Source: Salinisphaera sp. UBA6602 | GTDB lineage: Bacteria; Pseudomonadota; Gammaproteobacteria; Nevskiales; Salinisphaeraceae | DNA length: 14,604 nucleotides | Direction: 5' to 3' | Assembly: GCA_002433465.1 (NCBI GenBank) | Contig: DJIE01000052.1 | Span: 1-14,604, forward strand | Shown here: positions 1 through 6,672 of the stretch, one piece after another | Layout of the letters: each line of letters starts with the position of its first letter | Numbering within the stretch: the stretch's first letter is position 1 | Translations under genes and position numbers: made by a program | The notes under the pieces: generated by a model | Database searches by the model: none | What the model saw: the letters and a program-made list of their open reading frames with translations, nothing else | Told to the model about the DNA's origin: nothing

Positions 1-75
1 GGATGAATAGATCAGAGGTTCCTTTACTCGATGGCGTTGAAAACGGCTGATCCAGTCGGCTGTTTGGGTCGCGGC

Positions 76-1101
76 TCAACAACCGGCCGGCAGGTGTTCG
101 AACACGGCCAGGGCATGGCCGGCACAGATACGGGTATCGACGGTTTCGCCTTCTTCGAAGCGGTCTTCGTGATTGGTGCGTACCAGCAGCTGGGCGCCCG
201 CGTTAAGCTGCACGCCGTGCAGCCGTGTTTCGCCCTCGTATCGACTCCATTCGATACGGCTGTTGCCGTCGTTCGCTCGCTTGAGCGAGAGATCGTCGGG
301 CCGAACCAGCACGTCCACGCGATCGCCTTCGGCATGTGTCGTGTCTTCCAGCGGCGCATTGCCCAGATCGGTGTGCACCTGCCGAGCGCCGACGCGTCCC
401 GGCACGAAGGCTGCATCGCCCAGAAAACCGGCGACAAAACGGGTACGGGGTTTGCGAAAACAGATGTCGGCACTGCCCAGCTGTTCGAGCCGGCCCGCGC
501 GCATCACCCCCATGCGATCACCCACGGACAGGGCTTCGGTTTGGTCATGCGTAACCCATATCGCGGGCACCCGTGCTGCTTTGAGCGCCTGGCGAATCTG
601 CCAGCGCAGTTCCGCCTTGAGGGCGGCATCCAGGCTGGCCAGCGGTTCGTCGAGCAGTAGCACCGCCGGCGCGTGGGCCAGGGCCCGGGCGAGTGCGACC
701 CGTTGTTTCTGCCCGCCGGACAGGGTGTCCGGCATGGCGTGGCGATGCGTTGCCATGCCCAGCGTATGCAGCCAGTGCTCGGCTGGCGCGCGGTCCTTCA
801 GCCGAAAGGCGACGTTGTCTTCGACGTTTAGATGGGGAAACAGCGCGAAATCCTGAAACACCAGCCCCACGCCGCGCTTTTCCGGGGCGACATGGTGCTT
901 GGCGTCGATGCGATGCGCCCCGATACGAATCTCGCCGGCCGAAGGCGCGACCAGGCCCGCCACTGCGCGCAGTACGCTGGTCTTGCCGCAGCCGGTGGGC
1001 CCGACGAGGGTGACGATCTCGTCGGCGCCCAGCGTCAGGCTGAAGTCTTCGACCGCGGCGGCGTTATCGTAACGGATCGACAGTTTGTCGATTTCTAGCA
1101 T
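76..1101 (-). CDS. fbpC: Fe(III) ABC transporter ATP-binding protein (FbpC-like)
   Basis: This is the ATPase that powers import of ferric iron through the permease encoded just upstream. All nucleotide-binding motifs are intact in the 341-residue product: Walker A GPTGCGKT at 34–41, Q-loop Q83, signature LSGGQ at 127–131, Walker B VLLLD at 147–151 followed by catalytic E152, and switch H185. From about residue 235 a TOBE-type C-terminal domain follows, as in FbpC/PotA-type ATPases of the usual 340–350 residues. The ATG at 1101 lies 15 bases after the permease stop, with an AGGA ribosome-binding stretch in the gap. It is the last gene of the iron operon seen here. Iron specificity is inferred from the FbpA-like neighbour; the ATPase alone could equally belong to a spermidine or sulfate system. 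Confidence 0.92.
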   Translation of the reverse strand: MLEIDKLSIRYDNAAAVEDFSLTLGADEIVTLVGPTGCGKTSVLRAVAGLVAPSAGEIRIGAHRIDAKHHVAPEKRGVGLVFQDFALFPHLNVEDNVAFRLKDRAPAEHWLHTLGMATHRHAMPDTLSGGQKQRVALARALAHAPAVLLLDEPLASLDAALKAELRWQIRQALKAARVPAIWVTHDQTEALSVGDRMGVMRAGRLEQLGSADICFRKPRTRFVAGFLGDAAFVPGRVGARQVHTDLGNAPLEDTTHAEGDRVDVLVRPDDLSLKRANDGNSRIEWSRYEGETRLHGVQLNAGAQLLVRTNHEDRFEEGETVDTRICAGHALAVFEHLPAGC

Positions 1102-1116
1102 GACCTGTGTTCCTGT

Positions 1117-2625
1117 CTACACCCCGAGCGTGCGCCGGCGGCGTGCTTCGCCGGATAGCATCAGCACGAGTGCAATCGCGGACACGCCGATCAGCGCCAG
1201 AGCGGGCAAGGCACCACGCCCGAGGTAGCCGGCTTCGTATACGCGCCATAAATAGGTCGCTAGGGTATCGAATTCGTTCGGCCGTAGCAGCAGGGTGGCA
1301 GGCAGTTCGCGCATGGCTTCCAGAAAAACCAGCGCGGCGGCGGCGATGATGCCCGGCAGTATGAGCGGCAGGCTTACCCGCCGGAACGCCTCGGCCGGCG
1401 TCGCGCCGAGGCTGCGCGCGGCGCCGATCAGGGTCGATTCCACGCGCTCGGTACTCGATCTCACGCTGCCCACCGCCAGTGGTAGAAAACGCAGCGTCAG
1501 CCCGGCCACCATCAGCGCGAGCGTCTGATAGAGCAACGGCACTCGCAGGCCGAGATAGACCAGAGCCGTGCCCATCACGATGCCCGGGATGCCGAAGCCG
1601 AGATAACTTGCCCGTTCGCAGAGCTTGCCGAACCAGCCGGTACTGGCGGCATAGGCCAACGGCAGTGCGACCACGACTGCAGCCGCGGCGACCAGCGCAG
1701 CCGCATAGGCCGAATTGAGCGCATAGCGCAGTTCGAACCCGGCACCGCCTTCGCGCAGCAGCCACAGGGTGAAGATCCCGATCGGCAGCGCCAGCGCGGC
1801 GGCGATCACCACCGCCGCCAGGGTGATGGCGAGCAGGCGCAGCGGCCAGCCAAGCGATAGGTGCAATATGCGCCCCGGGCGCTCGCGGCGCACACGAATA
1901 CGCGCTTCAACGACGAGCACGGCGATCACGAGCGCCAGCAGCTGCAATGACATCAGCGCCGCGCGATCCAGGCCGAAGGCGTTGTACTCCACGTAGATCA
2001 TGCGGGTGAAGGTATCCAGATGCATGATTTCCGGCGTAGCGAAGTCCGACAGCGTATACAGCGCCACCAGCAGCGCGCCGGCGGCAATGCCGTTGGCTGC
2101 GCGCGGCAGCACGATACGCAGTAGCGCAGCCGGCAGTGGTAGCCCGAGCGTGCGAGCTGCATCCACGACGTTCGCGTCCAACGTTTGTAGTGCCGCGCGC
2201 GTGGCGATGAACACGAATGGATAGGTATAAAGCGTCATCACCGCACAGGCGCCGAGCAGGCCCTCGGCACGCGGGGTGGCGATGCCGGTCAGTATCTCGA
2301 TTTCACCGCCGGGCCCGAAGGCCGCAAAGAAAGCGAACGCGCCGAGGTAGCTCGGAATGGCCAGCGGTGCTGCGAGCAGGGCGATCCAGAGTCGGCGCAG
2401 CGGCAATGCGGTATAGGTGGTGACGATCGCAAGCGGCACGCCGACAACGATCGCACCGCCAACGGTAATGAGCGTCAGCACGATGGTGTTGAGCAGTATT
2501 TCGGCACTGCGGCCGTCGAAGATCGCCTCGGCGCCGAGGCTCATCAGGATCAACACCACGACCGGGGCCAACGCTGCCGCCGCGATCGCCGCGGCCGGCA
2601 GCCACAGCAGTGGCGCGCGTTTCAT
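1117..2625 (-). CDS. fbpB: Fe(III) ABC transporter permease (FbpB-like, fused double permease)
   Basis: This is the inner-membrane channel of the ferric-iron importer. The 502-residue protein is a tandem fusion of two MetI-like permease halves, with about twelve hydrophobic segments in all. Each half carries an EAA loop that contacts the ATPase: about residues 154–175 (DAARTLGLPLPAALLRIVLP) and about 400–421 (GAARSLGATPAEAFRRVSLP). Length and architecture match FbpB/FutB. The ATG at 2625 overlaps the stop of the binding-protein gene as ATGA, so translation is probably coupled. No clear Shine-Dalgarno is seen. A 10-base direct repeat, GAAACGCGCG on the coding strand, flanks the start codon. 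Confidence 0.93.
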   Translation of the reverse strand: MKRAPLLWLPAAAIAAAALAPVVVLILMSLGAEAIFDGRSAEILLNTIVLTLITVGGAIVVGVPLAIVTTYTALPLRRLWIALLAAPLAIPSYLGAFAFFAAFGPGGEIEILTGIATPRAEGLLGACAVMTLYTYPFVFIATRAALQTLDANVVDAARTLGLPLPAALLRIVLPRAANGIAAGALLVALYTLSDFATPEIMHLDTFTRMIYVEYNAFGLDRAALMSLQLLALVIAVLVVEARIRVRRERPGRILHLSLGWPLRLLAITLAAVVIAAALALPIGIFTLWLLREGGAGFELRYALNSAYAAALVAAAAVVVALPLAYAASTGWFGKLCERASYLGFGIPGIVMGTALVYLGLRVPLLYQTLALMVAGLTLRFLPLAVGSVRSSTERVESTLIGAARSLGATPAEAFRRVSLPLILPGIIAAAALVFLEAMRELPATLLLRPNEFDTLATYLWRVYEAGYLGRGALPALALIGVSAIALVLMLSGEARRRRTLGV

Positions 2626-3650
2626 AGCACGCGCGTTTCGCGCAGCAACTCGAGGGTGGGTTTCAGATCGCTGAGCTGGGTCAGATCGATCTTTGGCGGG
2701 TGGATCTTGTCGGGCAGCCCATCGGGCAGGTCAATGCCGGCGGCCATGGGAATTTCATAGGCCTGGCTGGCTAGAAACGACTGCACTTCGCGACTCAACA
2801 GGTAGCGCACGAAGTTGCCAGCCAGTGGATTGTCGTCGAGTAGCAGTACGCCGGACGAGTTCACCAGGCTGCCGGCATCGTTTTCGGTCAGCGCGAGCGC
2901 CACGTTGGCGTCCGGCTGTCCTTTTTTGAGCCGCAGGGTGTAGTAGTGATTGGCAAAACCTACATCCACTTCGCCGCGTGCCACCGCCATCACCACGCCC
3001 AGCTCGCCTGCATAGCTCTTGGCCTGCCGTTTCACCCCCTGCAACCACGCCCGCGTTCGGTCTTCGCCTTCGAGCAGCCGCATGGCGGTTACGAAAGACT
3101 GGAACGCGCCGTAGGCAGGTGCCCAGCCGATCTTGAGATCGGTTTTGGCGAAATCCATGATTCGCGTGGGCAGCTGCGCGGCCTGGATTCGGTCGGGGTT
3201 GTACGCCACCGTGCGCAAGCGCCCGGAGATCGCTGCCCACTGGTCGTAGCGAAACGCGGGCTTGATATGACGCTGTATCGAAGCGGGGATCGGCCGGCTC
3301 TTGCCCTGTGCGGCGACGACGCCGAGCGAACTCGCGTCGATGGACCAGAACAGGTCGGCACGCTTTACGCCCGCGCGTGATTCGGCGATCAGCGTGTTCG
3401 CCAGCGCCGCCGATGGCCCGCGCCGGATCCTGAGGTCGAGATCCGGGTTGCGTTTGCGTATGGCGGCGACGATATCATCGTACAGACCGCCTTCACCGCG
3501 ACCCAGATAGACCGTGAGAGTGCCGGCGAGCGGCGGCAGGTCGTCGGCCGATTCCGCCTCGGCCGTGGGAGTATCGGCGGCCCACAGCGCGCCCGGACCG
3601 ACAAGCCCGAGCGCGAGTGCGCTCTTGAGCAGGCTGCGACGATCAAGCAT
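2622..3650 (-). CDS. fbpA: Fe(III) ABC transporter periplasmic binding protein (FbpA/FutA-like)
   Basis: This is the extracytoplasmic ferric-ion receptor that delivers Fe(III) to the permease. The 342-residue product starts with MLDRRSLLK and a hydrophobic stretch ending ALWA at about residue 24. The twin arginines suggest Tat export, although the pattern is not a perfect Tat consensus. The class I iron-binding signature is visible: TVYLGRGEG at 46–54 and NHYY at 234–237, whose two tyrosines correspond to the metal ligands of FbpA. The SGVLLL…NPLAGNFVRYLLSREVQ region (266–290) is also typical of the family. The ATG at 3650 shares its A with the TGA of the preceding gene (TGATG), which indicates translational coupling. 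Substrate is inferred from the tyrosine pair and the Fur promoter of the operon. Confidence 0.92.
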   Translation of the reverse strand: MLDRRSLLKSALALGLVGPGALWAADTPTAEAESADDLPPLAGTLTVYLGRGEGGLYDDIVAAIRKRNPDLDLRIRRGPSAALANTLIAESRAGVKRADLFWSIDASSLGVVAAQGKSRPIPASIQRHIKPAFRYDQWAAISGRLRTVAYNPDRIQAAQLPTRIMDFAKTDLKIGWAPAYGAFQSFVTAMRLLEGEDRTRAWLQGVKRQAKSYAGELGVVMAVARGEVDVGFANHYYTLRLKKGQPDANVALALTENDAGSLVNSSGVLLLDDNPLAGNFVRYLLSREVQSFLASQAYEIPMAAGIDLPDGLPDKIHPPKIDLTQLSDLKPTLELLRETRVL

Positions 3651-4456
3651 CAGAATACCGACGGCTTGTTCTTGGCCGCCTCGTCCAGAATCGTCTGGGC
3701 GCGGTCCAGCTTGGCGTTCATCGATTTCACTTCGGCGGCCAGCTTGTCGGCAGATGCCGAGCGCTCGATCAGCAGCGGCAGCGTGGCATTGAAATCTTTC
3801 TCCAGGTCCGTGACCAGATCGGCGTCGCTCTCGATCAACGTGCCTTCAATACCTTCGAAGCGCTGCATATAGGTCTGGTGAATCAGCGCGCTCGCGCCTT
3901 CGCTGTCGCCGGCGCGGTAGCGTTCCACGACCTTGGCGAGATTTTCCTTGATGATCTCTATGGTCGGCTCGTCGCTTTGGTGCGAGGTCGCTGCCTTGTC
4001 GTGGCCGTGCGCCGCGGATGCGGGCGCGGGCTGGGATGCCACCAGCTTGAGCGCGCCCACGCCTTCCTGCAGGGCGTTGTTGAGGCGCATCTGCCAGGCG
4101 GCAACCTTGTCGCTGGCATTGGCTTCGTCCACCGCCTCGCGCAGGCCGCCGAGCGCGGTCCAGATCGGCGGATAGAGAACCATCGCATGGGTTTCCACCG
4201 CCTCGTGGAACTCGACTTCTTCCCAGGTTTCGACCAGGGCATCGACCCGCTTGCCCACATCCTCGCCCTTGTCGTAATCGGCGACAATCGCGGACGTCGT
4301 GTTGCGCATATCCGCGATCTCACTTTCGTAATCGCTTATATGTTCCTTGACTTCCGCAACGCCGGGCGCGTCGCCGCTGTGTGCGAACGCAGATTGGGCG
4401 CATAGAACGAGGGCGCCAAGCAGCAGCGACCTGGAAAGATGGATAGAGGGCTTCAT
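3650..4456 (-). CDS. Secreted helical protein with duplicated FTR1/EfeO-like domain, probable iron-uptake partner
   Basis: This is the first gene of the Fur-controlled iron operon. The 268-residue product has a Sec signal peptide (1–25, cleavage expected after AQSAFA). Two alpha-helical halves follow, about 33–138 and 166–262. The halves resemble each other: YDKGEDVGKRVDALVETWEEVEFHEAVET in the first against YRAGDSEGASALIHQTYMQRFEGIEGT in the second, and SDKVAAWQMRLNNAL against ADKLAAEVKSMNAKL. The second half recalls the extracytoplasmic N-terminal region of FTR1-type iron permeases. The linker (141–163) contains HGHDKAATSH, a possible metal ligand patch, but no permease membrane helices are present. 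The ATG at 4456 has no good Shine-Dalgarno, yet it gives a perfect signal peptide. The role as an iron-binding or delivery protein is inference from position, Fur control and domain similarity. Confidence 0.85.
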   Translation of the reverse strand: MKPSIHLSRSLLLGALVLCAQSAFAHSGDAPGVAEVKEHISDYESEIADMRNTTSAIVADYDKGEDVGKRVDALVETWEEVEFHEAVETHAMVLYPPIWTALGGLREAVDEANASDKVAAWQMRLNNALQEGVGALKLVASQPAPASAAHGHDKAATSHQSDEPTIEIIKENLAKVVERYRAGDSEGASALIHQTYMQRFEGIEGTLIESDADLVTDLEKDFNATLPLLIERSASADKLAAEVKSMNAKLDRAQTILDEAAKNKPSVF

Positions 4457-4489
4457 GGCGGGACAGGCAGCGGATGGATGGCGGCATCA

Positions 4490-4518
4490 AATCTAACTGA
4501 TAATCATTCCTGTTCCAA
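4490..4518 (-). promoter_or_regulatory. Fur-controlled promoter of the iron operon
   Basis: On the minus strand a -35 box TTGGAA (4518–4513) is followed by a 17-base spacer and a -10 box TAGATT (4495–4490). Transcription should start near 4483, about 27 bases before the ATG. The spacer contains AATGATTATCA. On the plus strand, TGATAATCATT at 4498–4508 matches one full arm, the centre and three bases of the other arm of the Fur 7-1-7 motif (TGATAATNATTATCA), 10 of 14 defined positions. The second arm is degenerate (CCTG). Fur–Fe(II) bound here would block RNA polymerase, as expected for an iron-uptake operon. Confidence 0.75.
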
Positions 4519-4803
4519 GTGTTTCGCCGATCATGGATAGAGAATCCGGGTGCCACGGATGCCCATCCAGACAGTGAGAAAGTTGACGCCAGGCATGCAG
4601 GGCGTCGGCATACCCGTCTGCCGGGTCTCGAGTGGTTTGAGCGGTTCGTTGGTCTTGGCGGCAAAGCGTAACCACCGGTTGCGCAGGGTTCGCTCTCAAA
4701 TACGACACCGCCGCGTTGCCGAGCGCTGCCTGCCTACAGGACAGGCGCTGCGCTCGGGCGCGGCAGCTACGTATTTCAGAGCCGGGGCGCCACCCCACAG
4801 GCC
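4519..4803. other. Gene-free gap between the iron operon promoter and the DUF883 operon
   Basis: No convincing gene lies in this 285-base stretch. Short open frames exist on both strands (a 101-codon frame on the minus strand, 4493–4798, and an 85-codon frame on the plus strand), but their translations resemble no family I know. The minus-strand frame runs straight through the Fur promoter. The right third of the gap is taken up by the large palindrome at 4692–4782. No rho-independent terminator with a T-run is visible on either strand. Confidence 0.6.
4692..4782. repeat. 91-nt imperfect palindrome (long hairpin element)
   Basis: The left and right arms pair almost end to end. GCTCT (4692–4696) pairs with AGAGC (4778–4782). 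After a C·C mismatch, AAATACG (4698–4704) pairs with CGTATTT (4770–4776). A five-base internal loop follows, then GCCGCG (4710–4715) with CGCGGC (4759–4764), CC (4719–4720) with GG (4756–4757), GAGCGC (4721–4726) with GCGCTC (4750–4755), and GCCTG (4728–4732) with CAGGC (4742–4746). A nine-base loop closes it. That is about 31 Watson–Crick pairs. It begins 21 bases after the stop of the minus-strand membrane-protein gene, and no T-run follows on either strand. It could be a REP- or MITE-like element, a 3'-end stabilising hairpin, or part of a small RNA. Confidence 0.75.
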
Positions 4804-5295
4804 CTAGTTGTCGGTCATGCGCTCGAACATCTGCATGGCCTTGCGGGTGAAGATTGGCCCGGCTGCACCGGCAATCAGCGCCCGCGTGCGCGGGCTCGCC
4901 GCGATGACAACGCCCGCGGTCAGCGCACCGGCAATGGCGAGGCCGCTGTTTCGTTTCGCCCAGTCGGTGGCCTGGTTGCCGAGAATCGGCCTTAGCTGAT
5001 GCTCGATCGCGTTATCCGGCGTTGAGTTCACCGGTTTCTTCTCGCTCGCGGCGGCCGGCGCGGTTGCCGGCTTGCGGCGCGATGACAACAGCACGCAGAT
5101 CAAAAGCAGGGCCACCACGCCCACCAAGCCGCCGCCGGACAGCAGCAGCGCTTCGACCTGGGAATAGTGCTGGCCCAGCCACAGATAAATGCCTGCGGTA
5201 CACATCAGCAGGCCGCTGAAAACCAGCAGCATGAGCAGCCACAGCACGACATTCAGGCTCAGCACCCGAATGATCTTTTCCTTGATGCTGCCCAT
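4804..5295 (-). CDS. Small membrane protein downstream of a DUF883 protein (YqjE-like position), function unknown
   Basis: The 163-residue product has two clear membrane segments (about 13–37 and 50–72), then a basic Ala/Pro-rich linker (73–95). A C-terminal half follows with another hydrophobic stretch at 117–147 (SGLAIAGALTAGVVIAASP…) and a charged tail. I do not recognise a specific family for the C-terminal half. The gene starts 3 bases after the stop of the DUF883 gene, so the two form an operon. This arrangement recalls yqjD–yqjE of enterobacteria, where YqjE is a small holin-like membrane protein, but sequence similarity to YqjE is not established here. The ATG at 5295 is chosen because it follows the upstream stop directly. 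Confidence 0.8.
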   Translation of the reverse strand: MGSIKEKIIRVLSLNVVLWLLMLLVFSGLLMCTAGIYLWLGQHYSQVEALLLSGGGLVGVVALLLICVLLSSRRKPATAPAAASEKKPVNSTPDNAIEHQLRPILGNQATDWAKRNSGLAIAGALTAGVVIAASPRTRALIAGAAGPIFTRKAMQMFERMTDN

Positions 5296-5298
5296 GGC

Positions 5299-5568
5299 CT
5301 AGCGGCCGATCAGCTTGCCCAGAACGAGGCCGATACCGAACGCCGCGAGAACGCTGGTGAAAGGACGGGCCTCGATTTCGCTACCGACATCCTGGGCATG
5401 GCGACCGGCTTCGCGGCGCAGTTCGTCGTATTTGCCGCGCGCCGCGTCCAGCCCGGCCTGGGCCTGGTTCTCGCCGGAGGCTTTGTAGCTCTTGGCCAGG
5501 GCAGCGAGATCGTTACGCAGCTGTTCGATGTCTTTCTTGAGGGTTTCGGTTTCGGCGCTCTGGCTCAT
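5299..5568 (-). CDS. DUF883 family protein (ElaB/YqjD-type)
   Basis: This 89-residue protein has the standard DUF883 layout. A charged, helical, probably coiled N-terminal part occupies about 5–66 (ETLKKDIEQLRNDLAALAKSYK…). A C-terminal membrane anchor follows at about 69–88, beginning RPFTSVLAAFGIGLVLGKL and ending in arginine. Members such as ElaB and YqjD sit in the inner membrane, and YqjD has been reported to bind ribosomes in stationary phase. Whether that applies here is inference. The ATG at 5568 is preceded by only a weak purine stretch (AGAG). It forms an operon with the membrane-protein gene 3 bases downstream. Confidence 0.85.
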   Translation of the reverse strand: MSQSAETETLKKDIEQLRNDLAALAKSYKASGENQAQAGLDAARGKYDELRREAGRHAQDVGSEIEARPFTSVLAAFGIGLVLGKLIGR

Positions 5569-5598
5569 GAGAATCTCTGGATTCGGAATGGATTCGAC

Positions 5599-5621
5599 AG
5601 CATAACGGCTTTCGCGGTGTT
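5599..5621 (-). promoter_or_regulatory. Weak candidate promoter for the DUF883 operon
   Basis: On the minus strand a TATGCT hexamer at 5604–5599 matches four of six -10 positions and lies about 30 bases before the DUF883 start codon. The best -35 candidate 16–17 bases upstream (GTCGCA/TCGCAA) is poor. Some promoter is expected in the 77-base gap after tatD, but read-through from tatD is an equally good explanation. Confidence 0.25.
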
Positions 5622-5645
5622 GCGACCATCCGTACTACTGCTTGA

Positions 5646-6443
5646 TCAACGGGGAGCGTCGAGGCCGAAGAATCGTGCCGCGTTGGCGTGGGTCAGCGTT
5701 GCCACTTGTTCTACCGACTGGCCGCGCGCCGCTGCGATCGTGTCCACCACCCAGGGCAGGTTGGCCGGCTCGTTGCGACGGGTCTTGGGTTTCGGACGGA
5801 TCGTGCGGGGCATTAGATACGGACAATCGGTTTCGATCATGAGCCGGTCATCGGGAATGCGGGCGACGTTTTCGTAGAGATCGCGTCCACGGCGTTCATC
5901 GCATACCCAGCCGGTAATGCCGATATGACAGCCGGCTTCCAGGTAGTCGTCGAGGGCATCGCGGCTGTCGGTAAAGCAGTGCACCACGGCACGCGGCAAC
6001 GCGGGCAGGTACTCGCGCAGAATCGGAAGGAAGCGCGCATGGGCCTCGCGCTGGTGCAGAAACACCGGCATGTCGTGCTCGCAGGCGATGGCGAGCTGAG
6101 CGGCGAACGCCTTTTCCTGGGCGGCACGCGGTGCGATATCACGAAAGAAGTCGAGCCCGGTTTCACCGACCGCGACCAGTTGCCGGGCTGCGGCACTGTC
6201 GCGGATGAGCTGTTCGAGCTCGCTGCACCAGTCTTCGGCATGATGTGGATGCAGGCCGGCGGTGGCGAAGCACAGCCCGGGATAGCGCTCGGCCAGCGAT
6301 ATGGCATGCCGATTGCTGTGCAAATCACTGCCGGTTACCACCAGCCGGCTCACGCCCGCGGCTTGAGCCCGGCTGAGCACGGCGTCCAGATCCTCGGCGA
6401 AGCTTTCGTGCGCGAGATTCGCGCCGATATCGGTCAATTCCAT
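5646..6443 (-). CDS. tatD: TatD family metal-dependent hydrolase / DNase
   Basis: TatD proteins are cytoplasmic TIM-barrel hydrolases with 3'–5' exonuclease activity on DNA and RNA, linked to DNA repair and nucleic-acid turnover. The 265-residue product follows E. coli TatD closely: TDIGANL at the N-terminus, TAGLHPHHA, VAVGETGLDFFRD, MPVFLHQREAH, VVHCFTDSRD, the diagnostic GITGWVCDERRG block, then IETDCPYLMPR and RRNEPANLP. The metal-binding His, Glu and Asp positions are present, although the first metal motif is DIGANL, as in TatD proper, and not DxHxH. A TTG at 6452 would add three residues, but the ATG at 6443 matches the family N-terminus and has a GAG at ribosome-binding distance. The gene is divergent from the SH3-domain gene. 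Confidence 0.93.
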   Translation of the reverse strand: MELTDIGANLAHESFAEDLDAVLSRAQAAGVSRLVVTGSDLHSNRHAISLAERYPGLCFATAGLHPHHAEDWCSELEQLIRDSAAARQLVAVGETGLDFFRDIAPRAAQEKAFAAQLAIACEHDMPVFLHQREAHARFLPILREYLPALPRAVVHCFTDSRDALDDYLEAGCHIGITGWVCDERRGRDLYENVARIPDDRLMIETDCPYLMPRTIRPKPKTRRNEPANLPWVVDTIAAARGQSVEQVATLTHANAARFFGLDAPR

Positions 6444-6522
6444 GTAGCTCAAGCAGAAAAGAGGGTAGGGTTAGTCTAGCGATCGGTCGCGCACAATGCA
6501 GTCAGAAAAGCCGCCTGGCAAT

Positions 6523-6540
6523 GGGCCGGTCGGCCCCTTT
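6523..6540 (+). terminator. Small GC hairpin with short T-run (weak terminator-like)
   Basis: GGGCC at 6523–6527 pairs with GGCCC at 6532–6536, with up to six pairs if the loop tightens, and is followed by CTTT and then A-rich sequence. It points in the plus direction, but no plus-strand gene ends here. It may instead insulate the divergent tatD and SH3-gene promoters, or be chance. The rest of the 6444–6672 gap shows only the promoter listed next. Confidence 0.25.
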
Positions 6541-6569
6541 AAAAAGAGCGTCGAAGACCACGGCGTGTT

Positions 6570-6578
6570 TGCTACACT
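6570..6578 (+). promoter_or_regulatory. Extended -10 promoter for the SH3-domain gene
   Basis: TGCTACACT at 6570–6578 is a TGn extended -10 element with hexamer TACACT (four of six matches). No good -35 box lies upstream, as is common for extended -10 promoters. Transcription would start near 6585, giving a leader of about 88 bases. A perfect dyad CGGGCG–N5–CGCCCG (6579–6595) covers the predicted start site and could be an operator. Confidence 0.5.
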
Positions 6579-6672
6579 CGGGCGCTGGCCGCCCGCCACG
6601 CCCGCAAGCCGTGCGCGGTGATTGCGTGCCGAAGCTTGAACGACTGTAACCAGAATCGAAGAAAGGCCTCTC

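Noticed and set aside
1..75. Terminator or further gene after fbpC
   Set aside because: No hairpin with a T-run and no supported reading frame is visible in these 75 bases at the window edge.
4640..4700. tRNA-like GGTTCG stretch in the gap
   Set aside because: No T-arm stem, anticodon stem or acceptor stem can be formed around it.
4493..4798. 101-codon minus-strand frame between the DUF883 operon and the iron operon
   Set aside because: No recognisable family, no start signals, and it runs through both the palindrome and the Fur promoter.
6444..6452. TTG start for tatD three codons upstream
   Set aside because: The ATG at 6443 matches the TatD family N-terminus and has a GAG at ribosome-binding distance. 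The TTG has none.
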